Positions 47,813-57,106 of a stretch of 64,000 nucleotides of DNA are shown here, in pieces (position 1 is the first letter of the stretch; each line of letters starts with the position of its first letter). The notes below the pieces were generated by a model that was not told where the DNA came from, ran no database searches, and saw only the letters and a list, made by a program, of their open reading frames with translations. This DNA comes from Pontibaca salina. Its GTDB lineage: Bacteria > Pseudomonadota > Alphaproteobacteria > Rhodobacterales > Rhodobacteraceae. The position numbers and the translations under genes are program-made. Location: positions 1-64,000 of the forward strand of contig NZ_JAEIJD010000006.1 of NCBI RefSeq assembly GCF_016307205.1, written 5' to 3'.

Positions 47813-47931
47813 CCCCTACGGGAATTCCCTGATTTACAGATTTCCTTTTCCGGCTTTAATGGGGTGGAGAATCGTCTGCGCCCGGCGGAAACGCTGTGTG
47901 CCGACGGCGCACCGGGAGGGGGGAAAGCCGG

Positions 47932-48735
47932 ATGGACCTAGTAAGACCGCACGGAGTACCGGAACTTCGGGCCATTGATGCTGCCGTTTTACGGCGCGCC
48001 CTTTTACTAGGGTGGCAGGATTTTCTAATAGCACCGTTTTACGGCCTGACGCTGGCCGGTATCTATGTTCTGGCTGGCTGGGTGATGATCTGGGTCACCA
48101 TGGCAACTGGCGAGGTCTACTGGCTGGTTTTGGCTGGGATCGGGTTCCCGTTGATCGGGCCGTTCGCAGCTGCGGGCCTGTACGAAGTCTCGCGCCGGAT
48201 TGCGACGCAAGAATCACTTAATCGCCGCGCAGTCTTTGCGATCGTGCGTCTTCAGGGGCGGGGGCAACTGCCGTCGATTTGCGCCATCATGGTCGTGGTG
48301 TTCCTGTGGTGGCTCTTTATTGGCCACATGATATTCGCGCTGTTCATGGGGCTGTCCACCATGACCAATATCTCAACCTCTTACGAGGTCTTCCTGACGC
48401 CAAACGGGTTGACCATGCTTGCGGTCGGAACTGCGGTTGGCGCGCTGTTTGCGCTGTTGCTCTATATGATCACAGTGCTGGCCCTGCCACTTATTCTCGA
48501 CCGCGAAGTCGATTTCGTGACAGCTATGATCACGTCGTTTCAATACGTGCAGGCGCATCCGGTTCCGATGCTGGGCTGGGCCGCGTTTATCGCTGTGGCG
48601 ACGTTTGTTGCAATACTGCCATGGTTTATCGGGCTTTTTCTGGTGCTGCCGCTCTTGGGCCATGCCAGTTGGCATGTCTATGACGAGATCGCCCATTCCG
48701 GCACCGCCGAACCCGTTGCAGCCCGCCTTGCCTGA
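47932..48735 (+). CDS. DUF2189-family integral membrane protein
   Basis: This 267-residue protein has about six hydrophobic segments and the family opening LGWQDFLIAPFYGLTLAGIY. DUF2189 proteins are of unknown function and are often found near respiratory or regulatory genes in alphaproteobacteria. I chose ATG 47932, which has a strong GGGAGG region ahead. It is transcribed alone. The 259-bp gap after it (48736-48994) shows no gene, repeat or hairpin I can support. Confidence 0.72.
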   Translation: MDLVRPHGVPELRAIDAAVLRRALLLGWQDFLIAPFYGLTLAGIYVLAGWVMIWVTMATGEVYWLVLAGIGFPLIGPFAAAGLYEVSRRIATQESLNRRAVFAIVRLQGRGQLPSICAIMVVVFLWWLFIGHMIFALFMGLSTMTNISTSYEVFLTPNGLTMLAVGTAVGALFALLLYMITVLALPLILDREVDFVTAMITSFQYVQAHPVPMLGWAAFIAVATFVAILPWFIGLFLVLPLLGHASWHVYDEIAHSGTAEPVAARLA

Positions 48736-48994
48736 AAACTTGATCTTTCAGCCATCGATTCGCTGTGATCGTTTCAGCCGCGTGCGAAATGCGCGCATAG
48801 CCGTTGGGGTCTCGACTGCCGGCCTTATCCGGCGCCACAGCCGACGAATAAGCCGGGTTTGTCGGTACCGATCTGCCGCAGGCGTTAAGTAATATATCCG
48901 GAGCCAATACCTCAAAAGCAGGGACGAAAATGCAGCCAGTGACGCTGCCTCACGCAGAGGAAACAGCTTCAGGTTACGAAGAACGGGACGCAAT

Positions 48995-49330
48995 ATGAAT
49001 GGAATTGTGCTTTGGAGCGATACAAAAGACAGCAAGGCACTAATCTGGTGCGAAGATCATGGCGACCTTGCCTTTTATCGCCGCCCCAAAGGGGGCACAG
49101 GGCCGACGCTTGATGCTGGCGATTGGGTGCAATTTGAACTGTCGATGGAACAAGATCTTCGCCGTGCGCGTAACCCGCGTATGATGGTGGAGGGGGCTTT
49201 CAGCGATCTCGCCGACAGATTGCTTGCCGATGCGTCAGAATCTGCCAGGCAGTCGGACCCAGGCTCTTTTGCAAAGGCCGAGATCATTTCTTTTCATGAC
49301 AGATGCCAAAAGATCGGCCGCGCCGGATAA
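48995..49330 (+). CDS. Conserved-looking small hypothetical protein
   Basis: This 111-residue soluble protein is one I do not recognise. It opens MNGIVLWSDTKDSKALIWCE and has a basic-to-acidic pattern with FYRRPKGGTGPTLDAGDWVQ, suggesting a small beta-barrel-like N-terminal half, followed by a helical, acidic middle. The composition and G/C-biased third positions fit a real gene. It converges on ilvN with 22 bp between stops. Confidence 0.6.
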   Translation: MNGIVLWSDTKDSKALIWCEDHGDLAFYRRPKGGTGPTLDAGDWVQFELSMEQDLRRARNPRMMVEGAFSDLADRLLADASESARQSDPGSFAKAEIISFHDRCQKIGRAG

Positions 49331-49352
49331 GGCTCCGCGCGGCCGGCCGGAT

Positions 49353-49913
49353 TCACGCGCCCCGCAACAACGCGGCTACGCCAGTGCGAGCAATTTCGAC
49401 AAGCCCCAAGGGACGCATCAAATCTGCAAAGGCGTCGATTTTTTCTGGCGTTCCGGTGATTTCAAAGACAAAACTGCCAAGGGTGCTGTCCACCACATTG
49501 GCGCGGAAGATGTCTGCCAGCCGCAGCGCTTCGACCCGTTTTTCGCCCTCCCCGATGACTTTCAGGATGGCCAGTTCGCGTTCGACCGGCGTGCCTTCTA
49601 CCGTCAGATCATGAACATCGTGGACCGGCACGATGCGGCCCAATTGTGTCTTGATCTGTTCGATCACCTGCGGCGTCCCTGTGGTGACGATGGTAATCCG
49701 CGACAGGTGGCCGGTATGGTCCACCTCTGCCACTGTCAGGCTTTCGATGTTGTAGCCACGACCGGCAAATAGCCCGATCACCCGGGCCAAAGCACCGGGT
49801 TCGTTTTCGACCAGCACCGCCAATGTGTGGCGCTCATCCACATCCGAAAACGTGGGGCGAAGATTATAGGCCGAATGTTTGGACGAGCCGCGTTTGATAT
49901 GCAGGGCTGACAT
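49353..49913 (-). CDS. ilvN: Acetolactate synthase small regulatory subunit
   Basis: This 186-residue regulatory subunit gives valine feedback control of the large subunit. The N-terminal ACT domain (HTLAVLVENEPGALARVIGL, GRGYNIESLTV) and the C-terminal IlvH/N domain are present. I chose ATG 49913 (MSALHIKRGSSKHSAYNLR). A reading 28 codons longer would overlap the ilvI stop region and lacks similarity. It is 55 bp downstream of ilvI in one operon. Many annotations use ilvH for the same gene. Confidence 0.93.
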   Translation of the reverse strand: MSALHIKRGSSKHSAYNLRPTFSDVDERHTLAVLVENEPGALARVIGLFAGRGYNIESLTVAEVDHTGHLSRITIVTTGTPQVIEQIKTQLGRIVPVHDVHDLTVEGTPVERELAILKVIGEGEKRVEALRLADIFRANVVDSTLGSFVFEITGTPEKIDAFADLMRPLGLVEIARTGVAALLRGA

Positions 49914-49968
49914 GATATGCCTTTCGTTGTTCCAGATCGAAACAGGATGATGCCTGTTTGGAAAATGC

Positions 49969-51720
49969 TCAGACCAACACCGAGCCCTGAGCGTCAATCA
50001 CGCCCTGAGTATCAGCATCGCCCAGCAACATTTCATTATGAGCCTTGCCGCTTGGGATCATTGGGAAACAGTTTTCATGCTTTTCCACCAAGCAGTCAAA
50101 AATCACTGGTCCGTCATGGTTGATCATCTCCATGATCGCGTCATCCAGATCTGCAGGGTCGGTGCACAATATACCCTTGGCGCCGAAGGCTTCGGCAAGT
50201 TTGACGAAATCGGGCAGCGCCTCGGACCAGCTTTGTGAATAGCGCTCGCCATGCAGCAACTCCTGCCACTGCCGTACCATGCCAAGGCGTTCGTTGTTCA
50301 GGATGAATTGCTTGACTGGCAGGTGATACTGGACCGCCGTACCCATTTCCTGCATGTTCATTAGCCACGACGCTTCTCCGGCGACGTTGATTACCAATGC
50401 GTCAGGATGGGCCATCTGCACGCCGATCGAAGCCGGGAAACCATAGCCCATGGTGCCCAAACCGCCGCTGGTCATCCAGCGGTTTGGGTCTTCGAAGCCA
50501 AGATATTGTGCCGCCCACATCTGGTGCTGGCCGACCTCGGTGGTGACATAGCGATCGTGGTCCTTGGTCAGTGCCTCAAGCCGTTGCAACGCGTGCTGTG
50601 GTTTGATCGTTTTCGGGCTTTCGGTGAACGCCAGACAGTCCACCTTGCGCCATTCGTTGATCTTCATGTGCCATTTGGCGACGGCGTCGACATTGGTCTT
50701 GCTCCCGCGCGCTTTCCAGACATCCAGAACATCCTGAAGCACGTTGGCGACATCGCCAAGGATTGGAATGTCGGTCTTGATGACCTTGTTGATCGAGCTT
50801 GGGTCAATGTCGATATGCGCCTTGACCGATTTGGGGCTGAACGCGTCGATACGCCCGGTAATTCGGTCGTCGAAGCGCGCCCCGATATTGATCATCAGAT
50901 CGCAATCATGCATCGCCAGATTGGCCTCGTAAAGGCCATGCATTCCCAGCATTCCCAACCAGTTCTTACCGGAGGCAGGATAGGCCCCCAGCCCCATCAA
51001 AGTGCTAGTGACGGGAAACCCAGTTGCCTCGACCAGTTCACGCAGCAATTGGCTGGCGGCAGGGCCAGAATTGATGACGCCGCCGCCGGTATAGAAAAGG
51101 GGGCGTTTGGCGGTTTCCATGGCCGCGACCAGTTCGGTGATCGAACTGATGTCGCCTTTGACGCGGGGCTGGTAGTGGCTCTTCGAGGCGTCGGGCGCGC
51201 TGTAGCTGCCAGTCGCGAATTGCACGTCCTTGGGAATATCGACCAGCACCGGACCGGGCCGACCCGACAGCGCGACATGAAATGCTTCGTGGATGATCTC
51301 CGGCAGATGCTCGGTATCTTTGACCAGCCAGTTGTGTTTGGTGCAGGGCCGGGTAATGCCGACGGTGTCGGCCTCCTGAAAAGCGTCGGAGCCAATCATG
51401 AAGGTTGGCACCTGACCGGTAAGGACCACAATCGGAATGCTGTCCATCAGAGCATCGGTCAGCCCGGTCACCGCGTTGGTGGCACCGGGACCGGAGGTCA
51501 CCAAAACGACGCCGGGCTTGCCAGTCGAGCGCGCGTAGCCTTCGGCGGCATGCACAGCGCCTTGTTCGTGGCGTACAAGGATATGGCGGATATCATTTTG
51601 CAGGAAGATTTCGTCATAGATTGGCAGCACCGCGCCGCCGGGATAGCCGAATATCGTGTCCACGCCCTGATCCTTCAGCGCCTGAACCACCATCTTTGCT
51701 CCGGTCATCTCACGTGTCAT
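49969..51720 (-). CDS. ilvI: Acetolactate synthase large catalytic subunit
   Basis: This 583-residue TPP enzyme makes acetolactate or acetohydroxybutyrate for valine, leucine and isoleucine. The N-terminal [15 protein letters not shown] and catalytic Glu in [11 protein letters not shown] are seen. The TPP/Mg region reads [16 protein letters not shown] ... NNERLGM, where Glu stands in place of the usual Asp of GDG/GDAS, a conservative change. It is preceded by an attenuator (51759-51861). A long open frame on the opposite strand is only a shadow. Confidence 0.94.
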   Translation of the reverse strand: MTREMTGAKMVVQALKDQGVDTIFGYPGGAVLPIYDEIFLQNDIRHILVRHEQGAVHAAEGYARSTGKPGVVLVTSGPGATNAVTGLTDALMDSIPIVVLTGQVPTFMIGSDAFQEADTVGITRPCTKHNWLVKDTEHLPEIIHEAFHVALSGRPGPVLVDIPKDVQFATGSYSAPDASKSHYQPRVKGDISSITELVAAMETAKRPLFYTGGGVINSGPAASQLLRELVEATGFPVTSTLMGLGAYPASGKNWLGMLGMHGLYEANLAMHDCDLMINIGARFDDRITGRIDAFSPKSVKAHIDIDPSSINKVIKTDIPILGDVANVLQDVLDVWKARGSKTNVDAVAKWHMKINEWRKVDCLAFTESPKTIKPQHALQRLEALTKDHDRYVTTEVGQHQMWAAQYLGFEDPNRWMTSGGLGTMGYGFPASIGVQMAHPDALVINVAGEASWLMNMQEMGTAVQYHLPVKQFILNNERLGMVRQWQELLHGERYSQSWSEALPDFVKLAEAFGAKGILCTDPADLDDAIMEMINHDGPVIFDCLVEKHENCFPMIPSGKAHNEMLLGDADTQGVIDAQGSVLV

Positions 51721-51758
51721 CTGCTTTGCTCCATCCGCGACATCGCTGCATTACGCAC

Positions 51759-51793
51759 AAAAAAGCCCCCGAAAACTCTCGGAGGCGCATGGG
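51759..51793 (-). terminator. ilvI attenuator terminator
   Basis: On the minus strand GCCTCCGA (51786-51779) pairs with TCGGGGGC (51772-51765, one G-U pair), followed by six T (51764-51759). This is an intrinsic terminator 38 bases before the ilvI start. The adjacent stretch CCCATGCGC (51793-51785) is perfectly complementary to GCGCATGGG (51829-51821) inside the leader peptide gene. That alternative pairing takes the first two bases of the terminator stem. Confidence 0.78.
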
Positions 51794-51813
51794 GTCTGGT
51801 TATGGTAATACCG

Positions 51814-51861
51814 TTACCGGCCCATGCGCTTGGTTCCTACAATTACCACTAGGGTGGCCAT
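51814..51861 (-). CDS. ilv operon leader peptide
   Basis: The 15-codon reading frame encodes MATLVVIVGTKRMGR. Five consecutive codons (CTA GTG GTA ATT GTA) specify Leu, Val, Val, Ile and Val, exactly the end products of the ilv pathway. An AGGAG ribosome site precedes the ATG by about eight bases. Codons 12-14 (CGC ATG GGC) form one arm of the presumed antiterminator. Stalling at the Leu-Val-Ile codons would leave this arm free, whereas full translation would mask it and allow termination. Confidence 0.82.
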   Translation of the reverse strand: MATLVVIVGTKRMGR

Positions 51862-52025
51862 AACAGGGGTCTCCTTGATACTGCGCGGACACTATGTGCC
51901 TCGGCAGTAAGGGTCAACAGCCAATCGCTTGGCAAAGGTGCTCTCAAGGACACATTTCGTTTATTTATTGCTTTGAAGCTTCGATGCGCGATATTTTGAT
52001 GCGACGGGCGGTCGTCAAGCCATCT

Positions 52026-52847
52026 TTAGCCGCCACTGGCGCGACGATCGGGAAGATGAAGATTGGCAACCTGTTCGGCGATCGGGTCCGCCGAGAGCGG
52101 ATGCATCTCGTCCTCATAAGCCTCGGGATCCGTCATTGGTGACCATTCGCCGTTCCGATAGACTTCAAGCCCCGAAAACCGCGCCTTGTAGCCCATCTTT
52201 GGGCTGCCCGGCACCCAGTAACCCAGATAGACATAGGGCAGTCCGGCCTCGCGCGCGATGTCGATGTGATCGAGGATCATGTAGGTGCCCAGAGATGCCT
52301 GAGGACGATCGGGCGTGTAGAACGAATAGACCATGCTCAGCCCGTCTTCGAGAACATCGGTCAGACTGACACCGATTAAAGCCTCTTGCCCGGGGTCTGA
52401 ATATTCGATTACCCGGCTGCGGATCGGGGTTTCCTCGATCATTGCCGCGAATTCGAACACGTCCATATCGGCCATGCCGCCATCGGCATGACGTGCCTCC
52501 AGATATTCGCGAAATAGAGCGTATTGCGCTTCGGTTGCCCAAGGCGAGGTGGCCCGGCGCAGCAAGTCGCGATTGCGCCGTGAGGTGCGCTTGTGGTTTT
52601 TGCTCGGCTGGAACTGCGACACGTCGATGCGGGCCGACAGGCAGGCCGCGCAATCGGCGCAGGAGGGGCGGTAAAGCACATTCTGTGAGCGTCGAAAGCC
52701 TTGTTGCGACAGGCTGTCGTTCAGTCGTGCCGCGTCGTCGCCTTGCAGGGCAGTGAACAGCTTGCGTTCCATCCGGCCCTCAAGGTAGGGGCAGGGCTGT
52801 GGTGCAGTCACATAGAATTGTGGCGCGATTGGCAGAGTGTGGCGCAT
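52026..52847 (-). CDS. bpt: Aspartate/glutamate leucyltransferase (Bpt)
   Basis: This 273-residue aminoacyl-tRNA-protein transferase of the ATE/Bpt family adds leucine to N-terminal Asp or Glu in the bacterial N-end rule. The N-terminal Cys-rich part has [18 protein letters not shown] and [17 protein letters not shown]. The C-terminal GNAT-like domain has [20 protein letters not shown] and [16 protein letters not shown] chose ATG 52847 ([12 protein letters not shown]), since 17 upstream residues are not conserved. Confidence 0.9.
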   Translation of the reverse strand: MRHTLPIAPQFYVTAPQPCPYLEGRMERKLFTALQGDDAARLNDSLSQQGFRRSQNVLYRPSCADCAACLSARIDVSQFQPSKNHKRTSRRNRDLLRRATSPWATEAQYALFREYLEARHADGGMADMDVFEFAAMIEETPIRSRVIEYSDPGQEALIGVSLTDVLEDGLSMVYSFYTPDRPQASLGTYMILDHIDIAREAGLPYVYLGYWVPGSPKMGYKARFSGLEVYRNGEWSPMTDPEAYEDEMHPLSADPIAEQVANLHLPDRRASGG

Positions 52848-52926
52848 TTGGGTCCCCGTTTGGATCGGCGCGGTTGCGACAACGATCGATGATAACAACG
52901 GTTACGCCACGCGCCAACCCGGTTTC

Positions 52927-53370
52927 TCAGACATGCAGCACTGCCCGGCGGTTCAACGCCACGGTTCCCAGCACGAGGTCGGTCAGGCCCTGTTTACGCG
53001 CGCCGGTCAGCATCAGGATGATCGAGACGATCTGAACGATCGGTAACGCCATTGAGATCATATAGCCCAGCGTATGCAACGCCGCCTGCAGCAGGTCGAG
53101 TTCGGCACCGTCGGCGGCGCGAATTTCGACACCCGCAAAGCGCATGCCCCATGTCGCCGACCCACTGGCCAGCGTCAGGGTGCGGTACACAAAGCTGATT
53201 GAGACCACGAGGATGGGCCAAACGAAGGCGCCGACAAAGGCAGTCAAAATGACCGTGATCACGCAAAAAAGCAGGATCAGGATGGTGTCGATGATCCATG
53301 CCAGCAGGCGCTTGCCGGGAACGCCATCATAGAATTGCGGTTGAAAATCAGGATCGGGCAGATTGGTCAT
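52927..53370 (-). CDS. RDD-family membrane protein
   Basis: This 147-residue protein has about three hydrophobic segments and the RDD pattern: Arg in GVPGKRLLAWIIDTILILL (the family Arg-Asp pair reads R...IID), and LASGSATWGMRFAGVEI. RDD proteins are small membrane proteins with a proposed transport role. It is 63 bp downstream of the DUF2852 gene on the same strand. Confidence 0.8.
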   Translation of the reverse strand: MTNLPDPDFQPQFYDGVPGKRLLAWIIDTILILLFCVITVILTAFVGAFVWPILVVSISFVYRTLTLASGSATWGMRFAGVEIRAADGAELDLLQAALHTLGYMISMALPIVQIVSIILMLTGARKQGLTDLVLGTVALNRRAVLHV

Positions 53371-53395
53371 CGCGGGCTCTGTTCGGTTGCGACCA

Positions 53396-53424
53396 CGCCC
53401 CGCCGGGGGCGGAGGCGCGGGGCG
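53396..53424 (-). terminator. Hairpin after the DUF2852 gene
   Basis: CGCCCCGC (53396-53403) and GCGGGGCG (53417-53424) form an 8-bp stem 9 bases after the DUF2852 stop codon on the minus strand. The 13-base loop is itself G-rich, and there is no U-tract. Confidence 0.4.
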
Positions 53425-53433
53425 GGAAGGCGC

Positions 53434-53853
53434 TCAGGTGCTGGCGTCGCCGGTGTCTTGCGCGGCGGTGCGGGCGCGTTCGTCCATGAACTGATCGAAC
53501 TCGGCCTTGTCCTTGGCTTCGCGCAGTCGCTCCAAGAAGGCCTCAAAGCTGTGCTGTTCTTCTTCCAGACGGCGCAGGGTTTCCTCGCGATAGGCGTCAA
53601 AGGCGCTGTTGCCGGTGCTTTGCGTCAATGGCGCACCGTGGCGGCGCGAATGGCGGCGGTTGCAGGACGAGTTGAACATGCGTTTACTCCAGATCAAATA
53701 GGCCAGAATCGCCAGCCCGAGGGGCCAGAACAGGATAAAGCCGAGGATCATCGCCGCGATCCAGGCGCCTTTGCCCTTGCTATCCATCCAGCGTTCAGCC
53801 CGAGAAAACCAGCCGGGCAGCCAGTTGGGGGCGTTTTGCGTCAGGGATGTCAT
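53434..53853 (-). CDS. DUF2852-family membrane protein
   Basis: This 139-residue protein has one strong membrane segment (GAWIAAMILGFILFWPLGLA), a basic linker (NSSCNRRHSRRHG) and a charged coiled C-terminal half (YREETLRRLEEEQHSFEAFL). This layout is that of DUF2852, an alphaproteobacterial family of unknown role. ATG 53853 gives MTSLTQNAPNWLPGWF. A longer reading from 53898 adds 15 residues. Confidence 0.75.
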   Translation of the reverse strand: MTSLTQNAPNWLPGWFSRAERWMDSKGKGAWIAAMILGFILFWPLGLAILAYLIWSKRMFNSSCNRRHSRRHGAPLTQSTGNSAFDAYREETLRRLEEEQHSFEAFLERLREAKDKAEFDQFMDERARTAAQDTGDAST

Positions 53854-53989
53854 TATCGGTGTCTCCGGTTTGCGTGTGCTGATGTGAATGTCGTTCACAT
53901 ACTCCAGATTGGAATTGTCCCCTTGGATTGCAATAAAAAATGTGAACGGGCTTTACATTTTCTTTGAATGTCTGGCGTTAACAGGGCTT

Positions 53990-54450
53990 TACTATGTGGC
54001 GGCAGATGGAAAACATCTGCGGTTATAATCTGAGAGCCGGTGACCTCATCGACAAGGTCTGTCATAACTTCCCGGATTCGCGCCGATAAATTGGGGGCGA
54101 TGCCTGGGCCATGGTAAGGAAACGGCCCGGCCAATGCCATTGGCACGACTGCGCTGACCGATACCGACTGGCAGGTGCAAACCGCGATGGGATCGCGGGT
54201 AGAGGTGCAACGGTTGGGTGATCTGGCGCAAGCGGCTGATCGGCGGCACGCCGCTGTTTTGCACCTATGATACCGGTGATGGAGTGGCGGCGCAGGAGCG
54301 GCTGGCACTGGCTCAAATTTGGACCCGAATGCTTCCCTATTCCACCGGCGGCTGCGGCTGGGCCGGACGAAAGTTCGGTGCGCTGGGTCCGTTTTGTAAA
54401 GGCGCTGTCGCCGCACTGTTTACAAGAGTTCGCAAGAGGCCGCGTGTAAT
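53990..54450. pseudogene. Probable decayed coding region, function not recognised
   Basis: The 718-bp gap between the DUF2852 and MaoC-like genes has protein-like fragments in different plus-strand frames: GTTALTDTDWQVQTAMGSR (about 54139-54195, stop near 54270), AQERLALAQIWTRMLPYS (about 54290) and VRWVRFVKALSPHCLQEFAR (ending TAA 54447-54449). The last ends directly before an intrinsic terminator. This pattern suggests a gene broken by frameshifts. A minus-strand frame over 53895-54110 (LVDEVTGSQIITADVFHLPP) is an alternative. I cannot name a family. Confidence 0.3.
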
Positions 54451-54452
54451 CT

Positions 54453-54474
54453 CCGGCCTTCGCGCCGGTTTTTT
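54453..54474 (+). terminator. Intrinsic terminator in the 54.4-kb gap
   Basis: CCGGC (54453-54457) and GCCGG (54464-54468) with loop CTTCGC are followed by six T. It is a good intrinsic terminator on the plus strand although no intact gene precedes it. This supports a lost gene or an unrecognised transcript upstream. Confidence 0.7.
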
Positions 54475-54571
54475 GTGTTAGAATGACAGCTAGGAAACAG
54501 CCTTGATAGAGTCATGACCGAACCAGCCCGACACAGGATACGGTTCGGAGACCACTGCCGGAGTTGCTGCC

Positions 54572-54931
54572 ATGAAACTGGACCTGAGGGCGCGATGGAT
54601 CCCGGTTCAGGCCGAATTTGATCGCTTCGCGGAGTTGTCAGGCGACAATAACCCAATTCATGTCGATCCGCTGTTCTCGGCGCAAGGCGGGTTCGGGCTT
54701 ACGGCGGCGCATGGCATGCTAATTTATGCCAGGCTTTGGGCGATGTTGCAGGGGAAAAAACCAACCTTGCGGCATCTGCACCAGTCGATCATCTTTCCCA
54801 ACCCTGCTTTTGCAGGAGAGCCGCTGGACCTGCGCGTCGCTGGCGATGTGCCGGGTGAGACCACCTTGGGCGCGGTACGGGTCGCCGACGGGGTGGCGGT
54901 GTTTCTGGGCGTCGCGGAGGTCATATGCTGA
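54572..54931 (+). CDS. MaoC-like hot-dog dehydratase/hydratase
   Basis: This 119-residue single hot-dog protein has the hydratase-2 motif: FAELSGDNNPIHVDP with catalytic Asp and His, then GGFGLTAAHGMLIYA. Family members hydrate enoyl-CoA thioesters. Single-domain proteins act as dimers. The gene overlaps the next hot-dog gene by seven bases, so the two products may form a heterodimer. Start ATG 54572. Confidence 0.82.
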   Translation: MKLDLRARWIPVQAEFDRFAELSGDNNPIHVDPLFSAQGGFGLTAAHGMLIYARLWAMLQGKKPTLRHLHQSIIFPNPAFAGEPLDLRVAGDVPGETTLGAVRVADGVAVFLGVAEVIC

Positions 54932-55287
54932 GCTTGGGTCAAAGCGCCGAAATCCGCCGTGTCTTTGATGTCGCGGACATGCGTGATTTTGAACGCCTCA
55001 GCGGCGCGCAGGCAGGTGTGCATGTACCCGAACCGCTGATAGCGGCGCTGTTTTCCCAGCTTCTGGGTATGCAATTGCCGGGGCCGGGGACGCAGTATCT
55101 CAAGCAGGGTCTGGATTTTATCGCGCCGGCACGTCCCGGTGAAACGCTCACGGCCCGCGTCGCGATCACCCGCCTACGCAGCGACAAGCGGCTGGTCGAT
55201 CTGCAGGCGGTCTGCTTGGGTGGGGACGGGCGGCTGATCTGTCAGGGCCGCGCTCTGGTCAAGGCCCCGACGGCGAAGTTTTCGTAG
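54925..55287 (+). CDS. Second MaoC/hot-dog-like protein lacking the catalytic motif
   Basis: This 120-residue protein aligns in shape with its upstream neighbour (FERLSGAQAGVHVPEPLIAA; FIAPARPGETLTARVAITRL) but lacks the Asp-x5-His pair of hydratase 2. It could be the non-catalytic partner in a heterodimer, like the HadA/HadC partners of HadB. It starts at ATG 54925, inside the end of the first gene, indicating coupled translation. Confidence 0.65.
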   Translation: MLSLGQSAEIRRVFDVADMRDFERLSGAQAGVHVPEPLIAALFSQLLGMQLPGPGTQYLKQGLDFIAPARPGETLTARVAITRLRSDKRLVDLQAVCLGGDGRLICQGRALVKAPTAKFS

Positions 55288-55318
55288 TCCCTTGCGGCTG
55301 CGATAGCAAAACGCTGGA

Positions 55319-57037
55319 TCAGGTGCGCTGACCGGAAAACCGTTCCTGCCAGTCTTCGCGCTGGGCATCCGTGATCTTGGCGAACAGGACCTCAGGAACC
55401 TCGAAATCGTGCCCGGGTTGCAGGGTCTCCAGCGCGTCGGCCACATCATCAGGCCAACCGGCATCCTTGGTTTGCATCGCCGCCAGCATGCGCGCGCTGG
55501 CATCGGGGATGAAGGGTGCGCTTAGCACAGCATAAAGCCGGATCAGGTTCAGCCCCAGCCGCACTTGCATTGCCGCCTTTTCCGGCTCGTCCTTGAACGC
55601 GGCCCAAGGCGCAGCGGATTGCAGATATTCGTTGCCCGCCACCCAGATTGCGCGGAGTTCGGCTGCGGATTTGCGCACTTCCATATCCTGCATATGCTGT
55701 TCATAGGCGCGGATACGGCTGGTAAGACTTTCAATCAGCGTGGTTTCTGCGTCGCCAAAAGCGCTGCCCTCAGGCACCGCCTCGCCGAATTTGCTGCGGC
55801 AGAACTTGGTGACACGGGAAACGAAATTGCCCAGCACATCGGCTAGATCCTTGTTCACCGAGAGCTGAAAATTTTCCCATGTGAATTCGGAATCATTGCT
55901 TTCGGGGGCATGGCTGAGCAGCCACCAGCGCCAGTAATCGGCAGGCAGGATTTCCAGCGCCTGATCTTGGAATACGCCGCGCCCCTGACTGGTCGAGAAC
56001 TGGCCACCCTCGAAATTCAGGTAGTTGAAGGATTTCAGGTGATCGACCATCTTCCACGGCTCGCCCGAGCCCAGCAGCGTGGCCGGAAAGCTGAGCGTGT
56101 GAAACGGCACGTTGTCCTTGCCCATGAACTGGACGTAACGCACCTCATCGGCGCCCTTGTCGGTGCGCCACCAGCGTTCCCATGCGCTATCGTCTAGGCC
56201 CTGCGCTTCGGCCCATTCGGCGGCGCAGGCGATATATTCGATGGGGGCGTCGAACCAGACATAGAATACTTTGCCTTCCATGCCGGGCCAGTCTTCGGCG
56301 CCGCGCTTGACCTTAATGCCCCAATCCAGATCGCGGGTGATGCCGCGATCCTGCAAACCGTCGCCGTCATGCAACCATTTCTTGGCGATCGAGGTGGTCA
56401 GGATCGGCCAGTCAGCCTTGGAATCGATCCATTTATCAAGCTCGTCCTTCAGCGCAGATTGGCGCAGGAACAGATGTTTGGTTTCGCGTACTTCAAGGTC
56501 GGTGCTGCCCGAAATCGCGCTGTGCGGGTCGATCAGATCGACCGGGTCCAATTGCTTGGTGCAGTTCTCGCACTGGTCGCCACGCGCCTTGTCATAGCCG
56601 CAATTAGGGCAGGTGCCCTCAATATAGCGGTCGGGCAGAAAACGACCATCAGCGTTGGAATAAACCTGTTCCTCGCTCACTTCGCGGATCAAGCCGTTCT
56701 CGGCCAGTTTGCCGGCAAGGTGTTGGGTCAGGCGGTGGTTCTGGGGGCTGGAAGAGCGGCCGAAATGGTCAAAGGACAGGTGGAAGCGGCGCGCAATATC
56801 TTCCTGTACCTTGTGCATATCGGCGCAGTATTCCGCGACCGGCTGCCCGGCTTTGGCGGCGGCCAGCTCGGCCGGGGTACCATGTTCGTCCGTGGCGCAG
56901 AGAAACAGCACTTCGTGGCCGCGTCCGCGCATGTATCGGGCGAATAAATCGGCGGGCAACTGGCTGCCGACCAGATTGCCCAGATGTTTGATCCCATTGA
57001 TATAGGGAAGTGCCGATGTGATCAGAATACGTGCCAT
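55319..57037 (-). CDS. metG: Methionyl-tRNA synthetase MetG
   Basis: This 572-residue class I synthetase has the HIGH-like site in [20 protein letters not shown], the zinc knuckle [17 protein letters not shown] and the anticodon-binding region after [18 protein letters not shown]. The KMSKS loop reads [11 protein letters not shown], with Thr in place of the second Lys. ATG 57037 ([12 protein letters not shown]) is preferred over 57100, which adds 21 charged residues. The C-terminal EMAPII-like dimerisation domain is absent. Confidence 0.94.
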   Translation of the reverse strand: MARILITSALPYINGIKHLGNLVGSQLPADLFARYMRGRGHEVLFLCATDEHGTPAELAAAKAGQPVAEYCADMHKVQEDIARRFHLSFDHFGRSSSPQNHRLTQHLAGKLAENGLIREVSEEQVYSNADGRFLPDRYIEGTCPNCGYDKARGDQCENCTKQLDPVDLIDPHSAISGSTDLEVRETKHLFLRQSALKDELDKWIDSKADWPILTTSIAKKWLHDGDGLQDRGITRDLDWGIKVKRGAEDWPGMEGKVFYVWFDAPIEYIACAAEWAEAQGLDDSAWERWWRTDKGADEVRYVQFMGKDNVPFHTLSFPATLLGSGEPWKMVDHLKSFNYLNFEGGQFSTSQGRGVFQDQALEILPADYWRWWLLSHAPESNDSEFTWENFQLSVNKDLADVLGNFVSRVTKFCRSKFGEAVPEGSAFGDAETTLIESLTSRIRAYEQHMQDMEVRKSAAELRAIWVAGNEYLQSAAPWAAFKDEPEKAAMQVRLGLNLIRLYAVLSAPFIPDASARMLAAMQTKDAGWPDDVADALETLQPGHDFEVPEVLFAKITDAQREDWQERFSGQRT

Positions 57038-57106
57038 GCGCCTGCCGCCCTTGTCCTTAGTCTCTCTGGCGTCCTTAGCGCAGGTGTCACAGGGCGTCAC
57101 CCCCCG

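Noticed and set aside
47820-47829. Palindrome GGGAATTCCC after prfB
   Set aside because: A 10-bp self-complementary stretch without loop or U-tract; likely chance, and no regulator or gene start fits.
50407-51852. 481-codon open frame opposite ilvI
   Set aside because: It is antisense to ilvI and its leader, has no recognisable domain and reads like a reverse-strand shadow.
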